In this document: in pieces, positions 19,734 to 27,926 of the stretch
How positions within the stretch are numbered: the stretch's first letter is position 1
Layout: each line of letters begins with the position of its first letter
NCBI GenBank assembly: GCA_964613015.1
Contig: CAZTFP010000018.1
Location: forward strand, 1-27,926
Source: CAJBLF01 sp964613015
GTDB lineage: Bacteria; Patescibacteriota; Gracilibacteria; Absconditabacterales; Absconditicoccaceae
Direction: 5' to 3'
DNA length: 27,926 nucleotides
Notes under the pieces: model-generated
The model's database searches: none
What the model was told of the DNA's origin: nothing
Seen by the model: only the letters and a program-made list of their open reading frames with translations
Position numbers and translations under genes: made by a program

Positions 19734-20735
19734 TTATTGTTCTGTTTTTGCTATTTTATTAATATATTTTACAATATCTTTTATTTGCTGTTCAAATTTC
19801 CCTTTTGCTGGTACACCAAATCCTGCTGCTAACTTATGACCACCACCTCAAAGATGTTTAGCTATTTTATTACAATCTATTTTGATTTTATTTTTTCCTT
19901 CTGGATTTTTTGCTCTGAGTGATCATTTGATATACTCCCCCATTTTTCTTATCAAAAGTACTATTTGTGGTCCATCAATATTTTGTATGATGTGTAAGCC
20001 ATATGATGCCTCTTCTGGATCAATATTATATTTTTTAAGTTCTTCCTCATCATAATAAGTATAAAGTAATTCATCTTTTTGATCAATTCTATTGAGTAAT
20101 AACTGAAGAAATTTTATTGAGTTGAGTGATTTTTTGCGAATGAGATTATCTACCACGAAATCTTTGTCAGCACCAAGTTTAAAAAGTTTTATTGCATTAG
20201 TAAATGTTCTTATGTGGTCGTCACCAAAAAGAAAGTTTCCTGAATCAGATGTTATGCCTAGATAAAAATAGGTAGCAATATCCTTATCATAAAGATGTGG
20301 CCACCATTTATATGTCTGTTCAAAAAGTATTTCACAAGTACTTATGCTTTTCGTGTCTTTTATAATTATACCTTGATCTATCCCATTGTCAATATGATGA
20401 TCAAAAACTATAAGTGGATTTTCTTTAAAATAATTAGAATTTTGTATGTTTAAAGTCCCCATGCGATTGATTCATGTAAAATCGACGAAGATGAGAAGAT
20501 CGTATTTTTTGTAGTCAAAACGTGATTTGAGTCTCTTTATGTTTTTTATGAAATTAAATACTTTGCTTGGCTTATTAGGTACAAAATATTTTATGGTTTT
20601 TTTTTGCTTTTCTAATAATCTTCATAAGCCTAGCATGGCGCCTATACAATCTCCATCAGGACTCATATGTCCAAAAAGTGCTATATTTTTCGCATTTTCT
20701 ATCATGTGTTTTGCTATCAGAGTGTTTTTATGCAT
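19734..20735 (-). CDS. nrnA: DHH-family phosphoesterase (NrnA-like oligoribonuclease / pAp phosphatase)
   Basis: Probably degrades nano-RNA or dephosphorylates pAp. The 333-aa protein has the two-part DHH/DHHA1 layout. Visible motifs are FGHMSPDGDCIGAMLGL (metal-binding DGD), LLIFVDFTG, the DHH motif in VFDHHIDNG, LGITSDSGNF and, in the DHHA1 part, KNPEGKNKIKIDC and GGGGHKLAAGF. The length fits the family (310-330). TGA fills Gly sites, including GGGGH. It starts 5 bp after the dnaE stop and is followed by the sugar transferase gene, so it is most likely in one operon with dnaE. A RecJ-type role is less likely because of size. Confidence 0.9.
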
Positions 20736-20740
20736 AATTA

Positions 20741-23599
20741 TTATTTGTCAAGTAAAATGCGTATTTTATTAATTCCATCTTCGTTGAGTGAGAATATTCT
20801 ATCATTTATTGTGATTTCTTGGTCCCCTATGTGTGTTTGTACTATAGTTATTATCTCGTTTATCTTCTGTGCACTATCGGGTAAGCTATATATTGTTTTT
20901 TGATGAGGTGATGTAGGCAGTATTTCTTCTCTAGCTGTTTCTCTTTTGTTTTCTAGAACAGTTGTTTTATCGTCTATTGGTACTGATTGTCATCTTAATG
21001 CTTTTGCTTTTACTACTGTTATTTCTTGATCGTATTTACTTCATGCTTGTCTAATCAATTGTTCACGAGATACTTTTACTATTTTTTCTATACTGATTGA
21101 TCTTCCTTTGAATCCTGTAATTACTAAAATATCAAATTTTTTAAAATCCAAAACCTCTCTTACAAAAATTTCTGTAGTCCCTGATATATCTTCTATCTGA
21201 ATAAAAAATCATTTCTTTTTCGCTCTTTGGATATTTTTTATGTATCCTACGATGACTAAACTTCAAAAATTCTCTTTTTCTTTGAATTGTGAAATGAAAT
21301 TATATCTTTTGATGTACGTATATAATCAGTCTAATGGATTACCCGATACAAAAACCTTGAACACCTCATATTCCAACATCAATCTTTCCATCATGGTCGT
21401 TGTTGGTCATGGTTTGAATGTTATTTTTGTACTCATTTCCATCATACCAAAGAGTCCACCTCCTGCATCCTTAGATTTTTTTGCCCATTCTAAGATAGTT
21501 TCACTATTTGCTAATAATACTCCACGATCACCAAAATTGTCAAATGCTCATGATTTTATCAATCACTCTGTAGATTTTTTATTTATTATACTTGTACATC
21601 TTTTGATAAAATCTTCTAAAGTTTGGTATATACCGTTATTTTCTCTTTCTTTTTGTATTACCTCTCCTATTTCTAATCATAATCATTTAATACAAAAAAA
21701 TCATAATCTGATTTCATTTCCTATTGCTGCTACATGATTGAATGAATGATTGATGTTAGGTGGTAATACTGGTATTCATTGATTCTGTGCTTCATAGATA
21801 TATATACTCAATTCGTCTGTATCTTCTTCTACTGATCTTATCAAAGACGCATAAAATTCTACAGGATAATATGCTTTGAGATATGCAGTTTGATATGCAA
21901 TCATTGCATAACAAACAGAATGTGATTTATTGAAAGAATAGGCTGCTGCTGGTTCTATCATTTTTTCATACACATAGATTGCTGTTTCCTTTTTGTAATT
22001 TCTATATTCTTTTGATTTTTTAACAAAATCTTTTTTTATTTGTTCAATTATTTCTTTCTTTTTTTTACCGACTCATCTTCTTAATAAATCAGCTTCTGCT
22101 AAAGAGAATCCTGCCATAGATTGTACCAAAAACATTAACTGTTCTTGATAAACAGCAATTCCATACGTAAGATTCATGATTGGAGAAAGATCTTCAACAA
22201 GTTTCATGTTTTCATTATCCATTTCTTCTTCGCTATATTTTTCTATGAGTAGGTTTTTTAGCTCATTACTCATATATTCTATCGGTTCTTCTCAGTTTTT
22301 TCTTGCGATGTAATTGGGAATAAATTCCATCGGTCATGGACGATACAATGCATTCATAGCTACCAAATCGTTTATTGAATCTGCTTTTAATTTTATCAAA
22401 AACTTTCTCATTCCACTTGATTCAAATTGGAATATCCCTGTTGTATTACCTACTTGGAATACTTTCTGGAAGGTAAACGGATCTTCTAATGGTGGTTGAA
22501 ATGATGTATCTTCAAAAAAACGTGTAAACATTTCTGGAAGTGGTATATTTTCTTTTTCGTGTCTTTTTTGAATAATTTTGATACAGTTTTTGATGACTGA
22601 TAGATTTCTAAGACCCAAAAAATCCATCTTTAATAATCATATAGTTTCTAGTGTCGGTCAGTCATATTGGCTCACAATAGTGGTATTATTTACATATTGT
22701 ACTGGTGAATATTTAGTTATTTTGTCTGGTGCAATAATAATCCCACATGCATGCATACCAAGTTGTCTCATGTTTCCTTGGAGTTTCTCTGATAATTCTG
22801 CTGCTTGTTGTACTTTTACGTCTCATTCATAGAGTGCTTTGAGTTCTTCTGTGACGTCTGGTGATTGTACTGCTTGGAGTAAAGACATTTTATCTGGCAT
22901 CAATCAAGAAATTTGATTAGATTTTTCAAATGGGACACCAAGCACTCTTGCAACATCTTTGAATGCTGCTTTACTTGCCATCTGCATATATGTTCATATA
23001 GAACTTACCTGATCTTGTCAGTATTTTTCTGTCACATATTGAATGACTTTTTCTCTCTGTACATCTTCAAAATCAATATCAAAATCTGGCATTGATATAC
23101 GTGCAGGATTGAGAAATCTCTCAAACAATAATCCAAATTGTAATGGATCTATATCAGTAATTCTTATTACCCAAGCCAAAATTGATCATGCTCATGATCA
23201 TCTTCATGGACCAACAACGATAGCATTTTTTTTTGCCCAACGAACAAAATCTGCTACGATAAGAAAATAAGAATTGAATCACATTTCTTTAATTACTTTG
23301 AGTTCATATTCTAAACGTTCAATATATTCTCCCAATGTTCAAAATCAGATTTGGCTTCCTATAGGTATCAGTTGTATATCTGTATTTGTTTGTAGAAAAT
23401 CTTTTTTGTATGTAGTATATGTTTCTAAAGTTATTTCATGTAATTCTTCAGGTTTAATCTCTTGTACTGGTTTGGTTAGCGTCCCTTGATTTGAAATTTT
23501 TGTCATTTCTAAAATAATCTCTTGATTCCATCATAGATCAAATTTATGGTTTAATCATTTGTATGCACGATAACGTAGTTCAAATTCATGAATATGCAT
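20741..23599 (-). CDS. dnaE: DNA polymerase III alpha subunit, lacking a recognisable PHP domain
   Basis: Replicative polymerase catalytic subunit. The 952-aa protein begins with about 90 unusual residues, then ERLEYELKVIKEMGFNSYF and DFVRWAKKN, GPGRGSGAGS, ISMPDFDIDF (catalytic Asp at about 172 and 174; 401 and 403 in E. coli), KMDFLGLRNLSV (third Asp), ALYRPGPM, helix-hairpin-helix segments, an OB-fold (SLVIVGYIKNIQ) and a C-terminal tail. About 230 N-terminal residues, most of the PHP domain, are absent. ATG 23599 is used; a TTG at 23624-23626 in the same frame could add nine residues. An in-frame stop at 23642-23644 and the previous gene's terminator exclude more. A promoter at 23645-23672 supports the short form as an intact gene. 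It heads the operon with nrnA. Confidence 0.93.
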
Positions 23600-23644
23600 G
23601 TTTGCGAATGTAACATTAGGAATCAAAAAAACAACACTATATTA

Positions 23645-23672
23645 GATATAGGTATTTAGTACTGTTTTTCAA
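23645..23672 (-). promoter_or_regulatory. Promoter for dnaE
   Basis: On the minus strand TTGAAA (23667-23672), 16 bp and TATATC (23645-23650) lie after the preceding terminator. Transcription would begin near 23638, so the mRNA cannot include a longer N-terminal coding part. Confidence 0.45.
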
Positions 23673-23695
23673 ACTAAAATCTATTCTTTTTTATA

Positions 23696-23725
23696 ACAGA
23701 AAACCCCACATTTCTGTGGGATTTC
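23696..23725 (-). terminator. Terminator of the pilin-like gene
   Basis: On the minus strand CCCACA, a GAAA tetraloop and TGTGGG form a 6-bp stem followed by GTTTT. It lies 32 bp after the pilin-like stop codon. Confidence 0.75.
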
Positions 23726-23751
23726 TCATATATTTATATCATAAAATTATA

Positions 23752-24162
23752 TTATACTCCAACTACTCCTAACAGCCAAAAAATTACACTTACCAATAGC
23801 CAAGAGACACCTATAAATACCAATCCAATAGCTGCTTGTTGTAAAATTTTGAATCCTTTTTTATATTTAGCATCGTCTCCAGCTGCAGTAACCATTTGAA
23901 AACCACCTCGTAGTAAAATAACTAATGCAATCAATGCAAGCATTCCCAACATCCAGTTGATGAATGTTTTGATAACATCAATCAATTTACCTCCTTGAGC
24001 TGTTCCAGTTCCTGATACTCCAACATTGCTCGTAGCAGTTACATCACCAAATCCTGATGGTGTACTTTGTGCATTTACTAATCATACTAAACCTCATACA
24101 CTAAGTATTCCAAATGTCATAAAAGTTAAAACCTTTAACGATAATTTTTTCATTTTTTCCAT
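23752..24162 (-). CDS. Type IV secretion system pilin-like (TrbC/VirB2-type) small membrane protein
   Basis: The 136-aa protein has a Lys-rich start, a hydrophobic signal segment (residues about 9-28, ending near VNAQS), a short Ser/Thr/Gly-rich stretch, and two hydrophobic helices around a polar loop: INWMLGMLALIALVILLRGG, then TAAGDDAKYKKGFKILQQA, then IGLVFIGVSWLLVSVIFWLLG. This matches the T4SS-pilin pattern common in CPR genomes, including the TAAGxxxKxxKxxKI loop. No other T4SS genes are in the window. It has its own promoter and terminator, so it is a monocistronic, probably abundant, surface component. A second ATG at 24153 is a possible start (133 aa). It may instead be a structural pilin-like protein unrelated to secretion. 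Confidence 0.78.
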
Positions 24163-24239
24163 GTTTTAAACAAATTAAAAAGACTAAGTGGTTCAATAAC
24201 TCCTCAATACTATCGTTCGGAATTATTTGATTACTGACT

Positions 24240-24267
24240 ATAATAGATTTATAGAATACGAAATCAA
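24240..24267 (-). promoter_or_regulatory. Promoter for the pilin-like gene
   Basis: On the minus strand TTGATT (24262-24267), 16 bp and TATTAT (24240-24245) give a leader of about 70 nt that contains GAGGAG about 40 nt before the ATG, too far to be a normal ribosome site. Confidence 0.42.
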
Positions 24268-24455
24268 GTTTTTTCTATAAACCATATTTTCCATGATACT
24301 ATAAATTTTTACTGCTTTTGCAATATGTATTTTACCTTATAAGTAGTAATGATTATCTTGTCTTTTTTTTTCTCTTATTTTATTTGTATACATTTAAATA
24401 CTTGTATTGAAAAAAAATGTTGGATGATTACCCTATACCCTGCATTTAAAATATT
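24268..24455. other. AT-rich spacer before the PBP gene
   Basis: 188 bases between divergent genes. No confident promoter for the PBP gene is seen. A TTAAAA box lies 4 bp before its first ATG, which could mark a leaderless start. Confidence 0.35.
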
Positions 24456-26885
24456 ATGCCCTTTATGCTCAAATCAATGTCTCATTATAAAAGTTTTGAT
24501 CAAAAATTAGAACACTGGTTACAAACCACAACATTTTTGAAGTATATAAAAGTAAGCAAGGATTTTTATTTGCTGTGTTTTTTTTGACTTTTATTTTTTA
24601 TCTTAATATTAAGATTATTTTTTCTTCAAGTAATACAGCATAATTACTATGATACTCTACTTAATCAACAGCATGTAAGTGAAACATCGCTTCAGGCTAA
24701 GAGAGGAAATATTTTCGCTGATGATAAAGCAAGTAAACATATTCAACTTACGGATAATATTAGTATGTATAATATATTTGTGGATCCAAAATTTGTTTGG
24801 GACAAAGAAAAATTTATAGATCTTATTGTACCTGTAGTATATAAACACTTTTGTACACTCTATGGTATGAAAGAGGTTACTCCCATTGAATGTGTTCATA
24901 ATATTGAACAATTTACCCAAACACAAATTCTTCCTATTAAACCTCAGTTTTTCTATTATGGTAGTGGTGTTATATCTTCGGGATTTTTTTTCTATGATCA
25001 AACATGATATGATACACAACTTCAACAAATTCTTAGTTGATTTACTCCGAGTACTGCAAGTAGTCTTATCAAAACCAGACTTGATGAAATGATTTATATA
25101 GGTGTTAAACCTAAGAATTATCTTGGATTTTTTGCAAATACAAATTTTTTAGCTGATTTAGCAAAACTCAATCTCAGTTATATAAATATTCAGAGTAAAA
25201 ATTATGTATATATAGTGCCCAATGGTGTCACTAATCTCAATCAGGATGTTCTTGCCATCAAAAAAATTCTTGATAAATATTGATATCTTCCTAATTTTCC
25301 TAATATTGAAACCTTATTTACTCAACAAGAAAATAGATATGTAAAAATTATTTCTGATGCTAATCCGCTTATTGCTCAGGATATTAAAGACTTAAAACTT
25401 ACTTATTATCAGACCCAATCAAAAGATAAAATTCCTCTTTTTCATGGTTTATGAATGGAATCTTACATTAAGAGATATTATGAATATGGATCTTTTCTTT
25501 CCAATGTTTTGTGATTCGTTGATAAAAGTAATAATGCATACTATGGTGTAGAACAATATTTTGATAATATACTTCGTGGAAAAGATGGAAAGATTGTGTG
25601 ACGTGCTTCTGCATGGATGTGACCTGTAGGAGCAAATGAATTTGAATTGGATGCGGCACAGGATGGAAACGATGTCTATCTTACTGTTGATATAGGTATT
25701 CAAAAAGAAGCTGAAAGTATTATCAAAACATATCATGATATGCTCAAGGATGATTCCATTAGTGTATTGGTATATAATCCTTTCAATGGACAGGTTAAAG
25801 CGTCAGCAAGTTATCCTTCGTATAATCCGAATAATTATAATGATGCATTTACCTTAGAACCTCTTGGTCCCGAATATTCATATATGATTGATGACTTAAG
25901 TTATATAGAAAATCCCGTATATATACAAACATGATGAGAGTATAGGCCTGCTACTACTGATGAAAGGATAGATACCACTATTCCTAAATATATAGCTAAA
26001 AATGGCTATGGTCCACAAGTATTGGTAGATAGAAATACTGCTATGGCATATGAACCATGAAGTGTATTTAAAGCATTTACTGTAGCTATAGGACTTGATA
26101 CTGATGAAATTAGATTTTATGACCCCTATAATGATCCTGGCCAAGTAAAAGTTGGACAGTTTACTATTAAAAATGCAGTAAGTACCTGTATGGGTGATTG
26201 GAACTTTTTACATGCATTTGTTTGGTCCTGTAATGTGTGAATGGTAAGAATAGCTCAAAAACTAGGAAAAGAAATATTTTATAATTATGTAGATAAACTT
26301 GCTTTTGGAAAGGCAACATGAATAGAAGTAGCAAATGAAGATCCCTGATTTGTAGAATGAGTAACCACAGTGTCTGATGCAAGATTTTTTAATAATGCGT
26401 TTGGGCAATGACTTCTTGTTACTCCTATCCAATTGGCTGCATGATATTGAGCCATTCTCAATGGTTGATATTACGTTAAACCCACTATTGTGAAATGAAT
26501 ATTTGATAGAAAGACCAATACGTATTACCCTACCACAACAAAAATTATTAAACAAATATTTAGACCAGAAACTGCCGATGCACTCAAAGTCTGACTTTTT
26601 GATGTTATGGATCAGAATCCAGAATTGAAATATGCAAAAGTAGAAGGTTTTCAACTTTGAGGGAAAACATGAACATCACAAATTTCCTATAAGGGAAAAT
26701 ATATGCAGGGTATTTGATGGACTGATGGATCGTTTGTCTGAGTTATTACCAAAGATAGTCCGCAGTATATTATTGTAATCCACGTACGTAGACCAAGACA
26801 AAATATTTGGTGATGAGCAACAGCAGGAAAAATTTTCTGAGACTTAGCAAAATTTATTATCAATTATTCATTGATTGAGAAATAA
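24456..26885 (+). CDS. ftsI: Class B penicillin-binding protein (FtsI/PBP2-type transpeptidase)
   Basis: Cross-links peptidoglycan. The protein is 809 aa from the first ATG; ATGs at 24465 and 24477 are alternatives. One membrane segment lies near residues 42-60 (LLFFILILRLFFLQ), followed by the dimerisation domain with AKRGNIFADD and YGVEQYFDNILRGKDG. The transpeptidase domain has all three active-site motifs: the SxxK of PGSVFK (Ser536), SCN (Ser591) and KTGTS (Lys737). Gly in PGS and KTG are both TGA. It is larger than typical (550-720 aa) because of extended loops between the membrane segment and the transpeptidase domain. Whether it serves division (FtsI) or elongation (PBP2/MrdA) cannot be decided here, so the symbol is tentative. 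It is followed by the ybaB-like gene 131 bp later. Confidence 0.88.
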
Positions 26886-26984
26886 CAAATAGCTATCTGT
26901 TTTTTCACACTTTCGCATGTTAATATGTAATTCTATGCAACAAAAAGAATTGTAGTTGAAAACGTGAATGGTTTATTTAAAGTC

Positions 26985-27012
26985 TTAGCAACATTTTACT
27001 TTATTATATAAT
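26985..27012 (+). promoter_or_regulatory. Candidate leaderless promoter for the YbaB gene
   Basis: TTAGCA (26985-26990), 16 bp and a perfect TATAAT (27007-27012) end only 4 bp before the ATG at 27017, so transcription should begin at or next to the start codon. A second pair (TTGAAA 26956, TAAAGT 26978) would give a normal leader. Confidence 0.42.
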
Positions 27013-27016
27013 CAGT

Positions 27017-27385
27017 ATGTTTGGAAAATTGTGAGAAATGAAAAAAATGTATGATAAATACAAAACGCTTCAAAAGGCACTTAAAAACCTTGTTATTAGA
27101 GGTAAAGAAGGGAAATTTATCTGATCTGATGGTGTGGAACAAGATGCTATCGTTGTAGATATTAGTGGAGAAATGAAATTGAGAGAATTACATATTAATG
27201 ATGACTCTTTATTGAATCCTATGAAAAAATCTCAACTGGAAAGCCTTATTACTTCTTGTTTTCAAAAAGCGCAAACCAAAGCTCAAGAGATTGTTGGTGA
27301 AAAAACAAAAGAAATCCTTGGGGTAGATCCTTCTGATATGGCTAGTATGCTTGGTGGTTGAGGATGAATACCTGGTATGAACTAA
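27017..27385 (+). CDS. YbaB/EbfC family nucleoid-associated protein
   Basis: A small DNA-binding protein of the nucleoid, often encoded near recR or dnaX elsewhere but here after a PBP gene. The 122-aa protein shows the family's helix-sheet-helix pattern: KLGEMKKMYDKYKTLQKALKNL, then GSDGVEQDAIVVDISGEMKLRELHI, DDSLLNP, and a long C-terminal helix with KAQTKAQEIVGEKTKEILG. It ends with a Gly/Met-rich tail (ASMLGGGGGIPGMN), typical of YbaB. Three Gly in the protein (LGE, FIGSD, and in the tail) are TGA. Without the altered code it would be cut into pieces. It has no Shine-Dalgarno sequence. Confidence 0.9.
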
Positions 27386-27408
27386 TATTTACTCAAACAT
27401 AATATTTC

Positions 27409-27926
27409 TTATTTAAGTTCTATCACCCTTGGTTCATACCCATGGTTTTTGTAATAATCAAAAACCGCTTTAATATCTTCTGTAGGGGTGGAGGCTCATC
27501 ATGTGATAGCTACTGTTTTATTACCAAAAAGCTCTTCTTCTGAATTTTGAAGAATATCTTCTAACGATTCGCCATAAAAACTTTTCTTATTGTTTTCTAC
27601 TCAAATACTATAGAGTTCTTTTGTATTATTGCTCTCTTTTCCTCCTATTACGATAAAAGTATCAAATTTATCTAAATTTTGAATAATCACCGTCTGTCTT
27701 TCGTAGGTTGCTTTACACACATCGGATAAGATTGGTAACAATGATTTGGGGTATTGTTGTTTGATTTCTTTGATGATATCTTGTACGTAATCAAAATTTA
27801 ATGTCGTTTGGGAAAGCACGGCAAATGTCGTATTTTTATCAATCTGTGGAATATCCTTTTTATCATGGAGCACATAGGATATTCATCATTGTGATGTAAT
27901 ATACTCCAATATATTTCTTCCCTCTT
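27409..27926 (-). CDS. ispH: 4-hydroxy-3-methylbut-2-enyl diphosphate reductase (IspH/LytB), 5' end outside window
   Basis: The last step of the MEP isoprenoid pathway, giving IPP and DMAPP with an Fe-S cluster. The visible C-terminal 172 codons show LSQTTLNFD (consensus -TQTTLS-), SDVCKATYERQ (cluster Cys; consensus ICYAT--RQ), VIGGKESNNTKEL (consensus GGKNSSNT--L) and ITGGASTPTEDI (consensus TAGASTP). The reading continues upstream through two TGA-Gly codons (27883-27888) to the edge, so the start is not visible. Substrates from this pathway feed UppS at the other end of the window. It converges on the ybaB-like gene with a 23-bp gap and no clear terminator. Confidence 0.9.

Noticed and set aside
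21240..21737. Plus-strand 165-aa open frame
   Set aside because: It is antisense to dnaE, whose motifs run through the region.
23600..23644. Longer dnaE start that would restore a PHP domain
   Set aside because: An in-frame TAA at 23642-23644 and the upstream gene's terminator leave no room. At most nine residues from a TTG could be added.
1..27926. Many broken genes or pseudogenes, as the standard code suggests
   Set aside because: All breaks are TGA at Gly positions. With TGA=Gly the genes are full length and carry intact motifs.
1..27926. TGA as Trp (Mycoplasma-type code 4)
   Set aside because: TGA falls at conserved Gly sites and in every third position of a collagen-like run. Trp is served by TGG and CGA/CGG.
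1..27926. tRNA, rRNA or riboswitch genes in the intergenic spacers
   Set aside because: All spacers are under 300 bases and AT-rich. I saw no cloverleaf, rRNA-like or riboswitch-like core by eye.

Overview
The window reads as a low-GC bacterial chromosome segment from the Candidate Phyla Radiation. It fits only a doubly altered genetic code. TGA must be read as glycine: it fills invariant Gly positions in peptidyl-tRNA hydrolase, PRPP synthase, sugar transferase and PBP motifs, and 9 of 12 Gly positions of a collagen-like Gly-X-Y run. CGA and CGG must be read as tryptophan: they sit where UppS (GNR-x-WAK), LigA (PRWA-AYKFPA), IF-2 (PE-WGGDT) and the bacterial sugar transferases (Y-x-NWS) have Trp. 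Trp is also encoded by TGG, and recognisable conserved Arg positions use AGA, AGG, CGT or CGC. All 22 visible stop codons are TAA or TAG, and none is TGA. This combination matches the code listed for Absconditabacterales (SR1, NCBI translation table 37). TGA=Gly alone would also fit Gracilibacteria.

Layout. 1-3375: partial uppS (-), prs (+) and miaB (-); prs and miaB share one TTAA as their two stop codons. 3522-5814 (+): a 54-aa orphan gene with its own terminator, a membrane-anchored endonuclease/exonuclease/phosphatase protein and a TIM-barrel sugar isomerase/epimerase-like protein, closed by a bidirectional terminator. 5872-7459 (-): a 67-aa protein and trigger factor. 7627-10752 (-): a 1041-aa surface protein with an N-terminal anchor, tail-fibre-like repeats, a collagen-like helix, Cys-rich repeats and PKD-like domains. 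11028-14016 (+): infB and pth. 14026-15023 (-): DUF2461 and cupin genes joined by a TAATG overlap. 15111-15587 (+): an orphan gene with a terminator. 15609-23599 (-): dnaE, nrnA, a sugar transferase and ligA. 23752-24162 (-): a type IV secretion pilin-like protein. 24456-27385 (+): a class B penicillin-binding protein and a YbaB/EbfC protein. 27409-27926 (-): partial ispH.

Most genes are core housekeeping: translation (IF-2, Pth, trigger factor, MiaB), replication and repair (DnaE, LigA, NrnA), and envelope or isoprenoid synthesis (UppS, IspH, PBP, sugar transferase). UppS and IspH belong to the isoprenoid/lipid-carrier route that the PBP and sugar transferase depend on. The large surface protein and the pilin are the likely host-contact components.

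The most unusual points are a complete Nudix hydrolase domain inserted inside the adenylation domain of LigA, a DnaE without a recognisable PHP domain that has its own promoter, the modular UGA-rich collagen-like surface protein, and the lack of Shine-Dalgarno sequences, with -10-like boxes lying directly before several start codons. No tRNA, rRNA, CRISPR array or insertion sequence was seen.
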